Shown: piece by piece, positions 1 to 10,560 of the stretch
Position numbering within the stretch: the first letter of the stretch is position 1
Layout: each line of letters starts with the position of its first letter
Source: Vandiemenella viatica
Lineage: Eukaryota > Arthropoda > Insecta > Orthoptera > Morabidae
Direction of reading: 5' to 3'
NCBI GenBank assembly: GCA_031002005.1
Contig: CM061919.1
Span: 39,521,088-39,585,087 of the forward strand
Length of the DNA: 64,000 nucleotides
Position numbers and translations under genes: made by a program
Notes under the pieces: model-generated
What the model was told of the DNA's origin: nothing
Seen by the model: the letters and a program-made list of their open reading frames with translations, nothing else
Database searches by the model: none

Positions 1-483
1 ATAAATGTTGAAAAGTATTAGGGCCAGTACACTACCTTGAGGTAGGCCATTCTTTTGTACCCTCCATCGACTGCGCTGTCCTTGAAAGTCAACGAAAAAC
101 CTACGATTCTGAAGAAGAGTAGAGATGAGTTTGGTTAATCCGGTGGCCTTTGTCAGACTGTAGACCTTGTCAAGTAATAGTTGGTGGTTAAAAGTATCGT
201 ATGCTGCTGACAGGTCCACAAAGACCACGCCCGTGGCTTTACGGGTCTCAAATCCATCCTCTATAAACTTTGTTAGGTTCAGTAGTTGCCCAGTACAACT
301 TTTGCCAGGACGAAAGCCAGATTGTTGTGGAATAAGTTTTGGATCAACCACAGGCTGTATACGATTCAGAATTAATCGTTCAAATATTTTGTAGAGATGA
401 CGCAAGAGTGCTATAGGTCTAAAATCTTTAGGATTGTTTCCTTCTTTTCCTGGTTTCAGCAGTGCAATGACAGTTGCCTTAGG
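1..483 (-). mobile_element. LINE reverse transcriptase fragment (same family as 2085-5965 and 37790-43905)
   Basis: On the minus strand this stretch reads without a stop through the finger and palm part of a non-LTR reverse transcriptase. In order it shows a KPGK start, FRPIALL, the LYKIFERLILNRI segment, QSGFRPGKSC, the catalytic FVDLSAAYD block and GLPQGSVLA before the window edge. The YADD block lies outside the window. The family is APE-type; I do not assign a clade. The 5' side ends abruptly at about 483, where it runs into a Penelope-like fragment through a short shared stretch. It is a truncated, non-functional copy, although the visible frame is uninterrupted. Confidence 0.85.
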
Positions 484-965
484 ACCTCAGCCATAATGTC
501 ATTGTGGTCCATCACAACCGTGGTTCAGCCTTTGTCGGCAGGGAGGATGATGATGTTATGGTTTTTGGACAGTTCTCTCATGGTTCGAGTTTCCATGAAG
601 CTGAGGTTTTTAGAGTGTGGGGTGGAGTTTAGGAAAGAGGGTGAGGAAAGAGTGGATGTGAGGAACTCCTACAATAGAATAAGGGGATTGTTTTGTGGGA
701 GCCGGGGTGGATCCACAGAAGATGAAGGTTTAAATTGTTGTAGACTGGGCTCAATCTCGCTCTGCCACCTGGTGTGTCCTCCTGTGACGGTAAAATGGTA
801 CCATCAGAGAAGAGAGCGGCAGAATGACAATGAGTCCCGGATCAAAGCAGCATGGTCAAACTTAGGAGTCGGAGAATAAGTGAGTCCTTTGGATAGGGCC
901 GATATTTGAGGTTTAGTCGGGGGGCAGGGGGTGGGGGGTGGAGGAGAGATTAATCACTGACTGTT
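468..965 (-). mobile_element. Penelope-like element, N-terminal/RT0 fragment
   Basis: The minus strand encodes a degraded relative of the PLE at 54837-56003. Shared blocks include the conserved stretch ending in LSKNHNIIILP, then TTVVMD and the AEVLRQLS motif, plus upstream pieces matching the SPPPLNF, DSLSFCR and EPSLHQF blocks of the other copy. These belong to the region just before RT motif 1 of Penelope elements. Frameshifts and stops are present. The fragment is joined at 468-483 to the neighbouring LINE and abuts an oppositely oriented PLE C-terminus at about 965. Confidence 0.75.
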
Positions 966-1335
966 TAGGCTTAACTTGAGGAGGATCAAGGGTTTTTGGG
1001 GCACCATATGGATCTTATCCTTGCAATCCTGCAGCATGCTTCCACCCACCAGTACATATTCCAATCCACCCACAGGGGAAACTTTCCCCATCATTGGACA
1101 TGCCACCTGTTCAACAATTCACATTATTTTTCAAACAGTCTACACCTGAAACTTGTACCTTCCAAAACCAGAACATGCCAATAGCCACGATTCCAACAAT
1201 CTCGACGACTGTTTTACTGTGAGAGCAGTCAGAGTTTTCCCTGACAGCACCACTGCAGCAGAACTCCGGAGATGGGAACTAGCGTCCCAGAATGTCCTGG
1301 ATACCAGAAACCCACCTGGCCTTAACCACCATTAA
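966..1335 (+). mobile_element. Penelope-like element, GIY-YIG endonuclease C-terminal fragment
   Basis: The plus strand encodes pieces of the PLE C-terminus: a TYSNPPTGETFPIIGHATC block, then after a frameshift CFTVRAVRVFPDSTT, RRWELASQNVLDTR and NPPGLNHH. These align with the minus-strand copy at 53928-54296, which retains the GIY-like SYIGLTSNSLSIRMNGH core. The catalytic GIY-YIG core is missing here, so it is dead. Its orientation is opposite to the adjacent PLE fragment, giving a divergent pair. Confidence 0.75.
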
Positions 1336-2002
1336 AATCCAACCACTTAACCATCACTTTTTTTTTTACTAGATTTAACTTTTCATGTCAATACAATACC
1401 CTTGATGCATAAGTTCATTTTACCATCGGCTGTCAGACACTGCCAATATATCGATAGTCTACTCCTTGGATGCTCCCCCACCCTTCCCTATCTACCCTGT
1501 TAGTCATTGGGCGACGTTCGTTGTGTATACACGTACGGGGCATACTGGCCCGTTTATCTATCACTGAAGGAGGCAGATTCCGAAGTTTTGTGTATTTGTT
1601 TGTCAGCATAAGTGTTCCCTCTCATCATAGCTGTCCACTGTGAAATGTGGTGGGTTAATTTCCCTGTCCTCCATTATTTGTATACATGGTTTACCATCAG
1701 AAGTTAGATTGTTTTCAGATGACATATCTTATATCTCTAAACAAGCAATTCTTATATATAAAACAATTTGGACTATTTCATATTCAGGCAATGTTTTGGT
1801 TTCTAAGTATATCTAAATAGGTGACTTCCCTGCATAAACAAAATTTTACAAAATACAAAAAAAAAAATTGTATTTGGTATCTCGGAAACAGCTCTTACGC
1901 CATTTTAAAGACATTTCAGGTACCAGAAAGCCTACTGATAGTTGGTTTCTCTTTGGTTATAACAAGGAACTCTTATATCTTTAAACAAACAATTATTGTA
2001 TA
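1336..2002. other. Non-coding stretch with a 24-bp direct repeat
   Basis: No convincing gene. A 24-bp sequence beginning TCTTATATCT occurs at 1727-1750 and again at 1971-1994 with two mismatches, about 244 bp apart. It resembles AT-rich ends of interspersed repeats in other insects, but I cannot name the family. The stretch also holds a poly-A run near 1857. Confidence 0.4.
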
Positions 2003-2085
2003 CTAACTGACCCGTGTGAATATTTCACACAGTGTCATGGTCAGTCACCGAATGGTAATATAATAATGTGAAAAATGTAAATGCA
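2003..2085 (-). mobile_element. Helitron 3' terminus (fragment)
   Basis: Read on the minus strand, this ends in a perfect 7-bp hairpin (GTGTGAA/TTCACAC, 2014-2030) followed by GGGTCAGTTAG and then a T, the layout of a Helitron 3' end (hairpin about 10 nt before a CTRR-like tetranucleotide, insertion 5' of T). Here the last four bases are TTAG instead of CTAG. The body is lost or covered by the adjacent LINE tail. No matching 5' TC terminus was located. Confidence 0.6.
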
Positions 2086-2570
2086 ATTATATTTCTTACT
2101 TATTGTTATTATTCTCGAATCATACACATCAAATACACAGTTAAATACATTGCACAGATTAACATCTTTAAACACATTTTGCCCCGTACTTCGCAACCTA
2201 AAGTGCATTCAGTGTTGCTTGATACAGGTCATCTTTGTTGCAGGATGATGGGCACCTAGGGCACTTGAGCATATGGTTCATCATTTGGTCCTCACCACAT
2301 TCACACTTAATACTGGTAGCATCAGTATAACCCCACCTCACCAGGTTTTCCTTGGGCCTGCCCACTCCTGTTCGCAATCAATTTAAGGACTGCCAGACGT
2401 TCCAGTCCTCTGCGTGACCAGGTGTCAAGCGCTCTGCAACTGTCAGTGGTCCCGAGATGTTAGGGACCTTCATTTTCCACAACTGTACTTTTGCCTTTGC
2501 AGATGACCCAATTAGTTCCCGTGATGTTCTCAGGAAGCCTTTCCTGAACTTCAGTCTCTGGGCTTGTGGT

Positions 2571-2930
2571 TGTAAGGAAACATAGTTCCTTACATTTTTT
2601 TATTATTATTATTTCAGTTTCATTGTTTTATGTTTGTATATTTAAAGGTAAGATTATGTTTTTGTGTGTGTTTAATTTATTTCATTTTTGTAAAAGGAAA
2701 AGATACGTTAATAGTTACTATGCAAGAGCAAAGATGTGTGTGTTACAAGAAAATCTTTGGCGGACATAAACAGTGCAGAAGAAGATCTTTGACGTGAGAG
2801 AACAGATGAGAGAAGCAGAGATTGTGTGTAGTACGGCGAAGTTTGGATAAAACTGAGAATTGTATTTGTTAATGTGAAGCAGCAATAAAAGTAAATGAAA
2901 GTTGATATAAAAAATATAAATAATTTTACA
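2571..2930 (+). repeat. 5' LTR of the gag-only element
   Basis: 360 bp, starts TGTAAGGAAACA and ends AATTTTACA. It is nearly identical to 4173-4537, apart from scattered substitutions and a small insertion in the 3' copy (a TACAG-type insert near 4469). High LTR identity implies a fairly recent insertion. Confidence 0.9.
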
Positions 2931-2932
2931 CG

Positions 2933-2950
2933 TGGCGACTGTGACCGGAC
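2933..2950 (+). promoter_or_regulatory. Primer-binding site, probably tRNA-Arg
   Basis: TGGCGACTGTGACCGGAC starts 2 nt after the LTR. It is complementary, with a few mismatches, to the 3' end expected for an arthropod tRNA-Arg (acceptor strand ending CACGGTCG plus CCA; recalled family knowledge). Similar sites occur at 45279, 49695 (minus) and 51910. Confidence 0.6.
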
Positions 2951-3166
2951 ACAGAGCTAATTATTTAGCTCGTAATAAAAGAAGCCTGTAATCTTCGGAA
3001 AGGTAGGAGAAGAAAATACCAGTTTTAGATATTGTGAATGGAAGACAAAGTTCTTAATTTTAAAATCTGCGTTAATTGATATTTCTCGTTTTTCGAAATC
3101 TACACCGGATTTTTTTCTCTCTCTGTGTATGATTTTTGGGAAGTGACGAAAATTTTTTAAATAACA

Positions 3167-4078
3167 ATGGATGGAAAAGATTCGGAAGTAGTTGGGGAGC
3201 GGGCAGTTACCAAATTGGACGGTGATGATGATTCAACAACTGGCATCGCGGGGAAAAATCCGTGGAATGATGACAGTAATTCCATAAAGGAAATGTTAGC
3301 AATGATTATGAGAGAACAGATAGAAACGAGGCGCGAAATGCAGAAAATGAATCATAATCAACAGCAATTGATACAAGAGTGGAGAAAGGGAGGAAATTGT
3401 AACAAAGCGGTGGACAAAGAAGCGGAAGAAGAGGTAGAAAGCAGGTTAAAGCAAGTTAGGAAAACCTGTAAAGAAAAGCTAGAAATGGAGACTGAAGGAG
3501 ACGGGACAGAAAATGACAGCGAAGATAAGCGAAGGTTTGAAAAGAAATTGAACACAATGTTTGATAACAACGGACCATTGAAATGGTGGGAGTGTTTAGA
3601 GCAGATACAAGAGATCAACGAGTGTAATAATGTTGAGAAGAGGAAAGCAGAGCAAAATGAGATAATTGGCATTGCAAAAATGAAAGAATGGGAAAACAGT
3701 GACCAGAAAATAAACCAAGAAACCAAGAGGAAGAGTGAAATGCTTTCTACTTTCACGGATAAGGATGAGGGAAATTATGAGTTGGAAGCGGAAGAAATGG
3801 ACGAAATCATTGAAGATGGGGAAGATTATAAATATGCGGAGGAAAATGAAAAAGAGACAAGCAACGAAGAAGAGAAGGCAGCCTACGAACCTTCGATAGA
3901 TAGAATGGCGAGTAAGGAAGAATGTGGAGAAGAAGAGGAGGTGAAATGTTTTCTAATACGGAAGAAAGAGGACGGAAGATGTAAGGAAGATGAAGCTACC
4001 CAAGGGAAGGTGAAGATGAAGGGGAGAGGATGGTCATACCGTGAAGTGGAAGAGGACCTATTAGAAGAAAATGAATGA
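3167..4078 (+). CDS. Gag-like protein of the non-autonomous LTR element
   Basis: 303 codons, uninterrupted. The N-terminal 35 residues are polar, followed at about residues 40-75 by a coiled-coil-like, Met/Glu/Gln-rich helix (MIMREQIETRREMQKM). The middle and C-terminal parts are extremely rich in Glu and Lys (acidic block about 200-250). There is no CCHC zinc knuckle and no protease signature. The position, directly downstream of the LTR and PBS leader with its stop about 95 bp before the 3' LTR, argues for a structural gag role (self-assembly or RNA packaging), but the sequence is too diverged for me to name a gag family. The first in-frame ATG after the leader is taken as the start. Confidence 0.6.
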   Translation: MDGKDSEVVGERAVTKLDGDDDSTTGIAGKNPWNDDSNSIKEMLAMIMREQIETRREMQKMNHNQQQLIQEWRKGGNCNKAVDKEAEEEVESRLKQVRKTCKEKLEMETEGDGTENDSEDKRRFEKKLNTMFDNNGPLKWWECLEQIQEINECNNVEKRKAEQNEIIGIAKMKEWENSDQKINQETKRKSEMLSTFTDKDEGNYELEAEEMDEIIEDGEDYKYAEENEKETSNEEEKAAYEPSIDRMASKEECGEEEEVKCFLIRKKEDGRCKEDEATQGKVKMKGRGWSYREVEEDLLEENE

Positions 4079-4172
4079 ATGTAACTATATTTGAAAATAT
4101 ATATTTCGGTGAATGAAATTATATCACACAAAAATTTGACAAATTTTTGTGACAAATTTGGCCGAGCGGATA

Positions 4173-4537
4173 TGTAAGGAAACATTGTTCCTTACATTTT
4201 TTTTTATTATTATTATTTCAGTTTCATTGTTTTATGTTTGTATATTTAAAGGTAAGATTATGTTTTTTGCGTGTGTGTTTAATTTATTTCATTTTTGTAA
4301 AAGGAAAAGATACGTTAATAGTTACTATGCAAGAGCAAAGATGTGTGTGTTACAAGAAAATCTTTGGCGGACATAAACAGTGCAGGAAGAAGATCTTTGA
4401 CGTGAGGAACAGATGAGAAGCAGAGATTGTGTGTAGTACGGCGAAGTTTGGATAAAACTGAGAATTGTACAGGTATTTGTTAATGTGAAGCAGCAATAAA
4501 GTAAATGAAAGTTGATATAAATAATAATAATTTTACA
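4173..4537 (+). repeat. 3' LTR of the gag-only element
   Basis: 365-bp partner of 2571-2930. It ends TTTTACA and is followed directly by the target duplication TGGT and by the continuation of LINE A. Confidence 0.9.
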
Positions 4538-5965
4538 TGGTGTATGGCCGTGTAGTGGATGAGCACTGTACTTCTTTTTTTTTTTTTCCTGTCCTTGTTC
4601 GCAGCCACCTATCTCCAAATACTGGGTGGTATAATCTCCGAAAGCTGAAAAGCCTGTCAACTGGGGTAGGCTTTAGGCAGCCTGTCACTAGTCTACGTGT
4701 GTTATTGAGGGCTACATCCACCTGTTTGGTGTGAGATGATGAATAGCAAATTGGGCATTCTTATTCTACAACAGAGTAGCAAAAAGCCATTGCTGATGTA
4801 CGTATAGTTTGTGGTTGACTGCCTCACTGTGATCCAACTAGTTTTTGGGTGTTACATGTCTGCAGTTCGATACCTGACCACATTACTTTTAACTTACGCT
4901 GAGCTTTCCTATTTTTTAGGTGAAAGGCACACACTTTAGTTTTTGAAGGGTTAGGTCTTAAGTGGTTTTCCTTATAATAGCTTGATAGGCCTTCAAGAGC
5001 AGCAGACAATTTCTTTCTACAACTTCAAGCATTGTGCTTTGTGAGGCCAGGGCAAGATCATCTGCATACACGAAGCTCCTGGTAGCTGGATGTAATCGCT
5101 GATCGCTTGTATATATGTTGAAAAAGAATTGGGGTCAGTACCCTCCATCAGCTGCACTGTCCTCGAAAGTCAACGAAAAACCTATGATAAGCTTGGTTAA
5201 TCTGGTGGCCTTTCTTAGATTGTAGACCTTATCAAGGAGTAGTTGGTGGTATAACAGTATCGTACGCTGCTGACAAGTCCACAAAGACCATGCCTGCGGC
5301 CTGACGGGCCTCAAATCCATCATCTATAAACAACTTTTACCAGGTCAAAAGCCAGCTTGCTATATTATAAGTTTAGGATTAATCACAGGCTGTATACAAT
5401 TCAGGATTAACCGTTCAAATATTTTGTAAAGGTGACACAAGAGCGCTATATGTTGTGCCCTTCTTTTCCAGGTTGCAGCAGTGCAATGATTCTCGTTCTC
5501 CTCCACACCTTTGTAATTTGATATGTGCTCATAAATATGTTAAAGAGCTGTAGAACTCATTCTTGAGTTTTATATCCAAAGTTCTTAATTTGTTCTGCTC
5601 GTATGTCATCGAGACCTGCCAATCTTCCGGTCTTGCAGTCGTGAATAACCTTTTCCAGCTCGGTCTGACATACTGAATGGCTCAGTGAGGTTGTTCATCT
5701 CTTTCTGACTGTTTCTGTGTGTTTTTTGTTTTTGTTTTTTAGATGGTCTACTTTTTTTAATTTCCTTCCCGTTCATCAGCAGCTGATGTGCAATTTGGTT
5801 TGCACCGATGTTGGAATGTCCAGTGATCTTCGATCAATCATTGTTGAGGCATTTTAGTAGTCTCCATGCCTTGTGACTATCTCTCGTCAGGTCCAGCTCT
5901 TTTAATGTCTTGATCCAGTGGTCTCTTTTTGCTGTACTTAGAAAAGAGATAAGTTGATTGCCATT

Positions 5966-6240
5966 TATTAATGAGAGGTATTTTATTTTGAGGAGAAGTA
6001 ACAAATATCAATTTTATCGTAAAAGATTGTTATCATTAAATACTACATGTTTAACAGAAAAACATTTAAAAAGTACATATTAAAAAATAGATATTGGCTT
6101 TGGCAGATGTGATTTTTATCAAACTTCTTTACTTAACTTCTTTGAAAACAATATTGGCGGTTATAATGCTATCATTTACTTTTTGGTTGCATATCAATCT
6201 CTCCATTAATTTACCTTTTGGCTAATAATTTTCAAATCTA
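5966..6240. other. AT-rich sequence, no feature recognised
   Basis: No coding potential, terminal repeats or element ends were recognised on either strand. Confidence 0.4.
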
Positions 6241-6725
6241 TTTCTCACCCCTCTACCATTGCACTTTCTCTGTTCTCTGGTTTGCAGCAAGAACACAGAC
6301 TCAATTTAAATAATACTTCAGTATAAGGTTCAATGTAATATCTCACTATCTTAAAGACATCCATAGTAATACTATCTACGCCAGCCCCCTTTTTTTCAGC
6401 TTTCTTATTTCCATCCACAGGATGAATTTCAAATTTTTTAGTTTGCTCATTTCTTATTGCATTGTTAAGCTCGTTCTCCCATTTACACCCTCCCATTTCT
6501 GAATCTGTTCCTAATGGTCTCACTAAACCAGTTACTAAAAATCTCTGCCTTTTTCAAATCCTCAGCAATTCTTCTCCATCCTTATCTATAACTGTCTCAA
6601 CACCTTCCCTTCCCCTCAATTATCTAACATAGCTATAGAAATAGATACATCAGTCAGTGGTTCCCCTGCATCAATAATACTCTTCATAAACCCATATTCA
6701 GCCGCCTTCTTTTCTATTAGTAATT
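6241..6725 (-). mobile_element. LINE fragment (region just before the RT domain)
   Basis: The minus strand encodes a piece reading AGVDSITMDVFKIV followed by YIEPYTEVLFKLSL, like the pre-RT segment of non-LTR retrotransposons (usual sense: 'pathway is free, choose target to express, bring about n-terminal palm'). Stops and frameshifts surround it. Its family could not be determined. Confidence 0.4.
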
Positions 6726-7160
6726 TCTTGTTCAAGGTAAGCATGAAATGATAAGCGCTAAGTAGTGAAAAGGAATTACAAAATAGGTCAGTGAACCACC
6801 ATTTACCTTAGACAATGGTTGCATGGTGTGAACACAAAAAAAAGACAAGAACACAATATATTTTGTGTCTTGGACCTTTGTTAACAGGAGAATATTATGG
6901 ATGGTGGGTGCTATAGTAGACCATCTTGCAGAATGACTGTTAGTCAGGAACATAATGGAGGTAAAATGAAACAGAGGACAGGGAGAGAGGTACTGTGAAT
7001 AGGAACCAGTACACGAGCAATGCAAAATGTTGCAACAATAGCAGAATAATACAGTAAAATCTTCACAACATAAATCTGAGTAAGAATAAATAAATAAGTA
7101 AATAAAATTAAAAAAGAAAAGAATCCATGCAGTTAAACATCAATTCTGATATGTGGTGGT
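6726..7160. other. No feature recognised
   Basis: An open minus frame at 6732-7025 shows no recognisable domain and low-complexity hydrophobic content; I regard it as chance. Confidence 0.4.
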
Positions 7161-7950
7161 TCATTTTAGGCCATGGGGATGGAGGCAAGGACAGGATAGA
7201 GGAAGGAAAAATCCTGACTAGGTAATATCTCAAACTGAAACCAAGAGGTTGCCTTGGTAGGAAAGCCCCCACCTACTGAGTTCAGAAGAGCTGCTGTTGT
7301 TTGTGAGGACTCTGATAGCACAGTTCGTGAAACAAAAATCACAATTATTGGTGTCATGGAAGATGGACAGCTACTGGATGTTTTGGATTCCAAGCGAATA
7401 CTGTCTGTCAGTGACCATTCGTTCTTATGGCTAATGAATTGGTAGTCAAACCTATATAGGAAGCCATGCAGTAGTTGCAGGGTAGCTGGTACATTACATG
7501 GAATGTTTAACAGGTGGCGTGTCTTATGAGAGGAAAGCTCTCACCAGTGACAGCGTTGGTGAAATCGGTGGAGGCATTGACTATGTCACACATCTTATAG
7601 TGGGATCTATTGCATGTGAAAGAACCTTAGGGCTGTCTGATGGGATGAGGAAGACTATGTTTGTGGATTAGGAGTTGGCTGAGGTTGAAAGGCCTGCTGA
7701 CCTAAGTTCTAGGACGGCCAGGGAGGATTTTTGGATGAACGAATCTCATTTCTGGGCAGGTTAGCAGGAAATCATATCTGTGCCACAGGATTCTATTGAT
7801 TGATTCAAGGCAAAGGGTTTTTGGGGGTTTGGAACAGACAATAGGCTGAGGAGGTTGTAATGTGGCTTTTTAAAGTTGCCTGTGAACCAAAGCTGGGGAG
7901 CATTTGCGGGATACCAATGCTTGTGAGATGTTGATTGAATACTCCATTAT
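7161..7950 (-). mobile_element. Penelope-like element, degraded C-terminal (GIY-YIG) remnant
   Basis: The minus strand matches the PLE C-terminus at 53928-54660 at both DNA and protein level: blocks corresponding to IGHATCTTINLIYQ, the NGHRQTVYS region (here NEWSLTDS), CFTVRAIRVL (here CFTNCAIRVL) and the ELCRWELAYQ region. Stops and frameshifts are frequent. The sequence upstream on the minus strand (7600-7950) fits the RT-to-endonuclease linker. It is an old 5'-truncated copy. Confidence 0.65.
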
Positions 7951-9149
7951 GGATTTCTGGTTGGAGAAAATACGGCTACCTCGAATGTCAAGACTGTAGG
8001 GGAGGGAACGTTTGGTATGATATGGATGGCAACTGTCAAAATGGAGGTACTGCTGATGTAGAATTTTTTGATGCCTTCTTGCAACGGTGTATAGTGTGAA
8101 ATCGCTTTAAAACAATTAATGATATTTAAAACAGTTCTAAAAAATAACAATTCCAAATGATAATTTCTAGTGACATTTTTCTCAGATTTTTATAGGAGAT
8201 AGTTAGTTGGTTCAGTTGTAATTCGTACAGCAAAGATACGTTCTAAGCAAATACCACAAAACAATAAATCACTGTTCATAAATAAGATTTGATAAAAATT
8301 TGTTTTAGTTTTACCATCACAAATATCGACATTATTTAAATTGTAATGATCTTGTAATGGTGACATTACCATAGGTAAGAAATTGGCATTGCTGGGTATA
8401 TGACTTGGGGGTGATTACTTCAATTGAATTCTTATAAAATTTATCAATAATATTTTTGTGCGACTTATACACACTACTTTATACAAAATTGGTTGTTTAA
8501 TAAATTTCCTGTGCCTGTGATCTACAATTAGTTACCATGTGATTAATATTTTTTGCTATATGATTAGGTATGTAAGCATTGTCATTGGAATTGCCTCAAA
8601 ACTGTTAAACAATGCAACTGCTCTCGAAATGGTTATAACGTTTAAAGGGATCAAGCCAATCAAACTTACACTTAAATTCTTGACAATTCAGATACATCTT
8701 AAATGCGTATTAAAGAATTCAATTTTAGATTTAAATTTGCTAAACATGATGGCCAGTGCAGCGTACTTAAAAGATCTGTAAAAATCTTACAAATGTAACT
8801 CATTTATCCCATACAACTTGTCCTCAAGACAGAGTTTTCATCTGCGCGTAGAGGATCAGTAATTCCATAACACAATGTACTGTTACCATTGCTCACTCTA
8901 TTATGAACATTAAAAACATTTTTAAATATATTTAATAGTCTTAAATGTACAATATACTCATCATCAGAACTATCAGTTTCCAACAAATTCATTATAGTTT
9001 AACTTGGTTTTGTATACAGTTTTAAAACACAAGTTACAAACAAAACCACATTCAAAAGGCATTTGACAGTATAACTAGACTGAACTGGCTCAGAATCGTT
9101 AACTCATTATATACCAGAGTCTAGCTCTCTCTCTCTGGCATAATGCACA
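7951..9149. other. Unassigned AT-rich stretch with short ORFs
   Basis: Short open frames occur (plus 8539-8781; minus 8804-8992, which contains an acidic TDSSDDEY segment). None shows a domain I recognise, and no splice-bounded continuation was evident. It could be a decayed transposon or intronic DNA. Confidence 0.35.
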
Positions 9150-9935
9150 TCTAGCTTTCCCTAATTCCTTGCTATCGCCACAACCACCAACCATGCACCA
9201 ACTGGCTGACTTGCCGTACAGCCCCAGGCATACAAGTTTTGGCCTCCCGCAAGATTCTATCCTCACACCACTCGTATTCATCGTATACTGTAGTGATATA
9301 GGTGCAGTACTGTCACAAGATAAAATATGCAGATGACCTCTGCATTTACAAAACCTTCTGTAATCTCCAGGACAACTACCTCTGCCTTTGCCAGACATTA
9401 ACAAAACTTAAGAAATAGTTAACGGATTCCAGATATCACCCAGAAACCTGCAGTAATAACCTTTACCCAACATAAAGTACCAGTAGCTCAAGACATCAGA
9501 CTCTGCACATATACATTCCCATGTGTCAAATACCAAGGATTACTATGACCCGGTCACGCGTTACTGTGACTCAGTAGTTACAGTACCTACTTTAGATCAA
9601 TGTTATTCTAAACTTCCTAATGTAGTCAAATTAATATGTCCTAATAAAGACAAAAATGTTTTAGTCGATTTGAAAATTCAAAAGAAATTTGTAAAAAGTT
9701 TCGGAGAATTTAAATTAAGGACAAATGAACAAAAAAAAAATTCATTTTCATTTTATTACAAATTACTTAATTTAAAATATATAAAAAATTGATATTTATA
9801 AAAAATAAATAAATTATTTTTTATTTATTCATATAAACTGAAATTTCAATTTTATAAATGATATAGAAGAAGTTGATTTTTAAACATTTTTAACAATTAT
9901 TTTCACTATATTAAATTATTACAATTTATAATTTA

Positions 9936-10200
9936 TCAAAGCACTAATTGGTGCTCAATATTTGTGGTTAGCCTGTCTTTTGCTAATACAAATAGATTTG
10001 ATGGTTTCCCCACACGTGAGTAGGCAACATCTAGCTGAATGTGGGAGAAACATGTATTTTCCAAGTCCAAGCCGTAAACGGACATTGTTTGGCCTTGAGC
10101 CTTATTTATTGCCATAGCGAAAGCCAAATGTATCGGAAATTGAAGCCTTTTAAATGGTATTGGTGATTCTGATGGTATCATTGGAATACGTGGTAACAGA
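9936..10200 (-). pseudogene. PIF1-like helicase C-terminus (Helitron RepHel remnant)
   Basis: 81 codons from the end of a Helitron replication initiator-helicase. The readable segment contains FKRLQFPIHLAFAMAINKAQ and GQTMSVYGLDL, the strongly conserved C-terminal motifs of PIF1/RecD-type SF1B helicases (motif V region with INKAQGQT), then DVAYSRVGKPSNLFVLAKD. Family role: the RepHel protein nicks, unwinds and joins single-stranded DNA during rolling-circle transposition. The Rep nuclease and the Walker A/B part of the helicase are absent; the upstream side is cut by the LINE piece at about 10200. It lies in the same orientation as the enclosing Helitron, as expected. Confidence 0.85.
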
Positions 10201-10202
10201 GG

Positions 10203-10560
10203 TTAAGAACTAATGAGGAAATATATCATAACATTGAAAAAATAACAGAATCAATTAGAAAAAGGAGAATGATATATTTTCGACACATCTATCACATGGA
10301 CGACACCAGGCTTTCAAGAGGTTAAGAAAGATTTGAAATGAAATAATATCAGTGAACAATATGGAAGAAAAAAAATTTCAAAAGAAGATTTCGAATATGG
10401 CAGGAGTCCAAGGTAGAGAGGAGAGAAAGAGAAAACAGTAAAATAATGAAGGAGTACTGGAGAGGAAGAAATAAAAAACAACAGGAGAGGAATTGAAACT
10501 GACACATAGTACCTAGATGGCAATAACAAAAAGAAGAAGAAAAATGAGATGCCAGCAAAA
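10203..10560 (+). mobile_element. LINE C-terminal fragment inside the Helitron
   Basis: The plus strand reads RRMIYFRHIYHMDDTRLSR, the conserved block near the end of several LINE ORF2 proteins (R-x-F-x-GH-RMD). It is followed by purine-rich sequence ending in an AAG-rich tail at 10531-10548. It sits directly upstream of the helicase remnant and probably inserted into, or was captured by, the Helitron. Confidence 0.5.

Larger units (their letters stand above)
2571..4537 (+). mobile_element. Non-autonomous gag-only LTR retrotransposon (TR-GAG-like)
   Basis: Two direct LTRs (2571-2930 and 4173-4537) beginning TG and ending CA flank 1.24 kb. A 4-bp target duplication TGGT is at 2567-2570 and 4538-4541. 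A primer-binding site follows the 5' LTR at 2933. The only substantial internal ORF is a 303-residue gag-like protein; no protease, RT, RNase H or integrase sequence is present, and there is no room for them. It must have moved with enzymes from another element. I see no strong polypurine tract next to the 3' LTR. It sits inside LINE A. Confidence 0.88.
2085..5965 (-). mobile_element. LINE A: 5'-truncated APE-type non-LTR retrotransposon, split by an LTR element
   Basis: The minus strand carries, from high to low coordinates, the linker before RT, damaged RT blocks (AAYDT near 5265, VYADD near 5062, SAALEGLSSYYKENHLRPNPSKT at 4880-5010), the thumb with CLKPTPVDRL, and the C-terminal region near 2190-2560. 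The 3' end is an ATT-rich microsatellite tail near 2085-2115, matching the tail of the copy at 43880-43905. It has many stops, frameshifts and a deletion around 5320-5460. The gag-only LTR element at 2571-4537 interrupts it, with the two LINE halves collinear on either side. The 5' part (endonuclease) is missing. Confidence 0.85.

Noticed and set aside
3358..4185. Long minus-strand ORFs rich in Ser, Phe and Leu opposite the gag-like gene.
   Set aside because: They are antisense shadows of a Glu/Lys-rich coding strand; the LTR, PBS and ORF order all support the plus strand.
9523..9792. An 89-residue plus-strand ORF that looks protein-like (YYDPVTRYC...), suggesting a small foreign gene.
   Set aside because: It starts in LINE C, crosses the Helitron 3' hairpin and runs into very AT-rich Helitron DNA; its first third is the hairpin itself. 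I find no domain.
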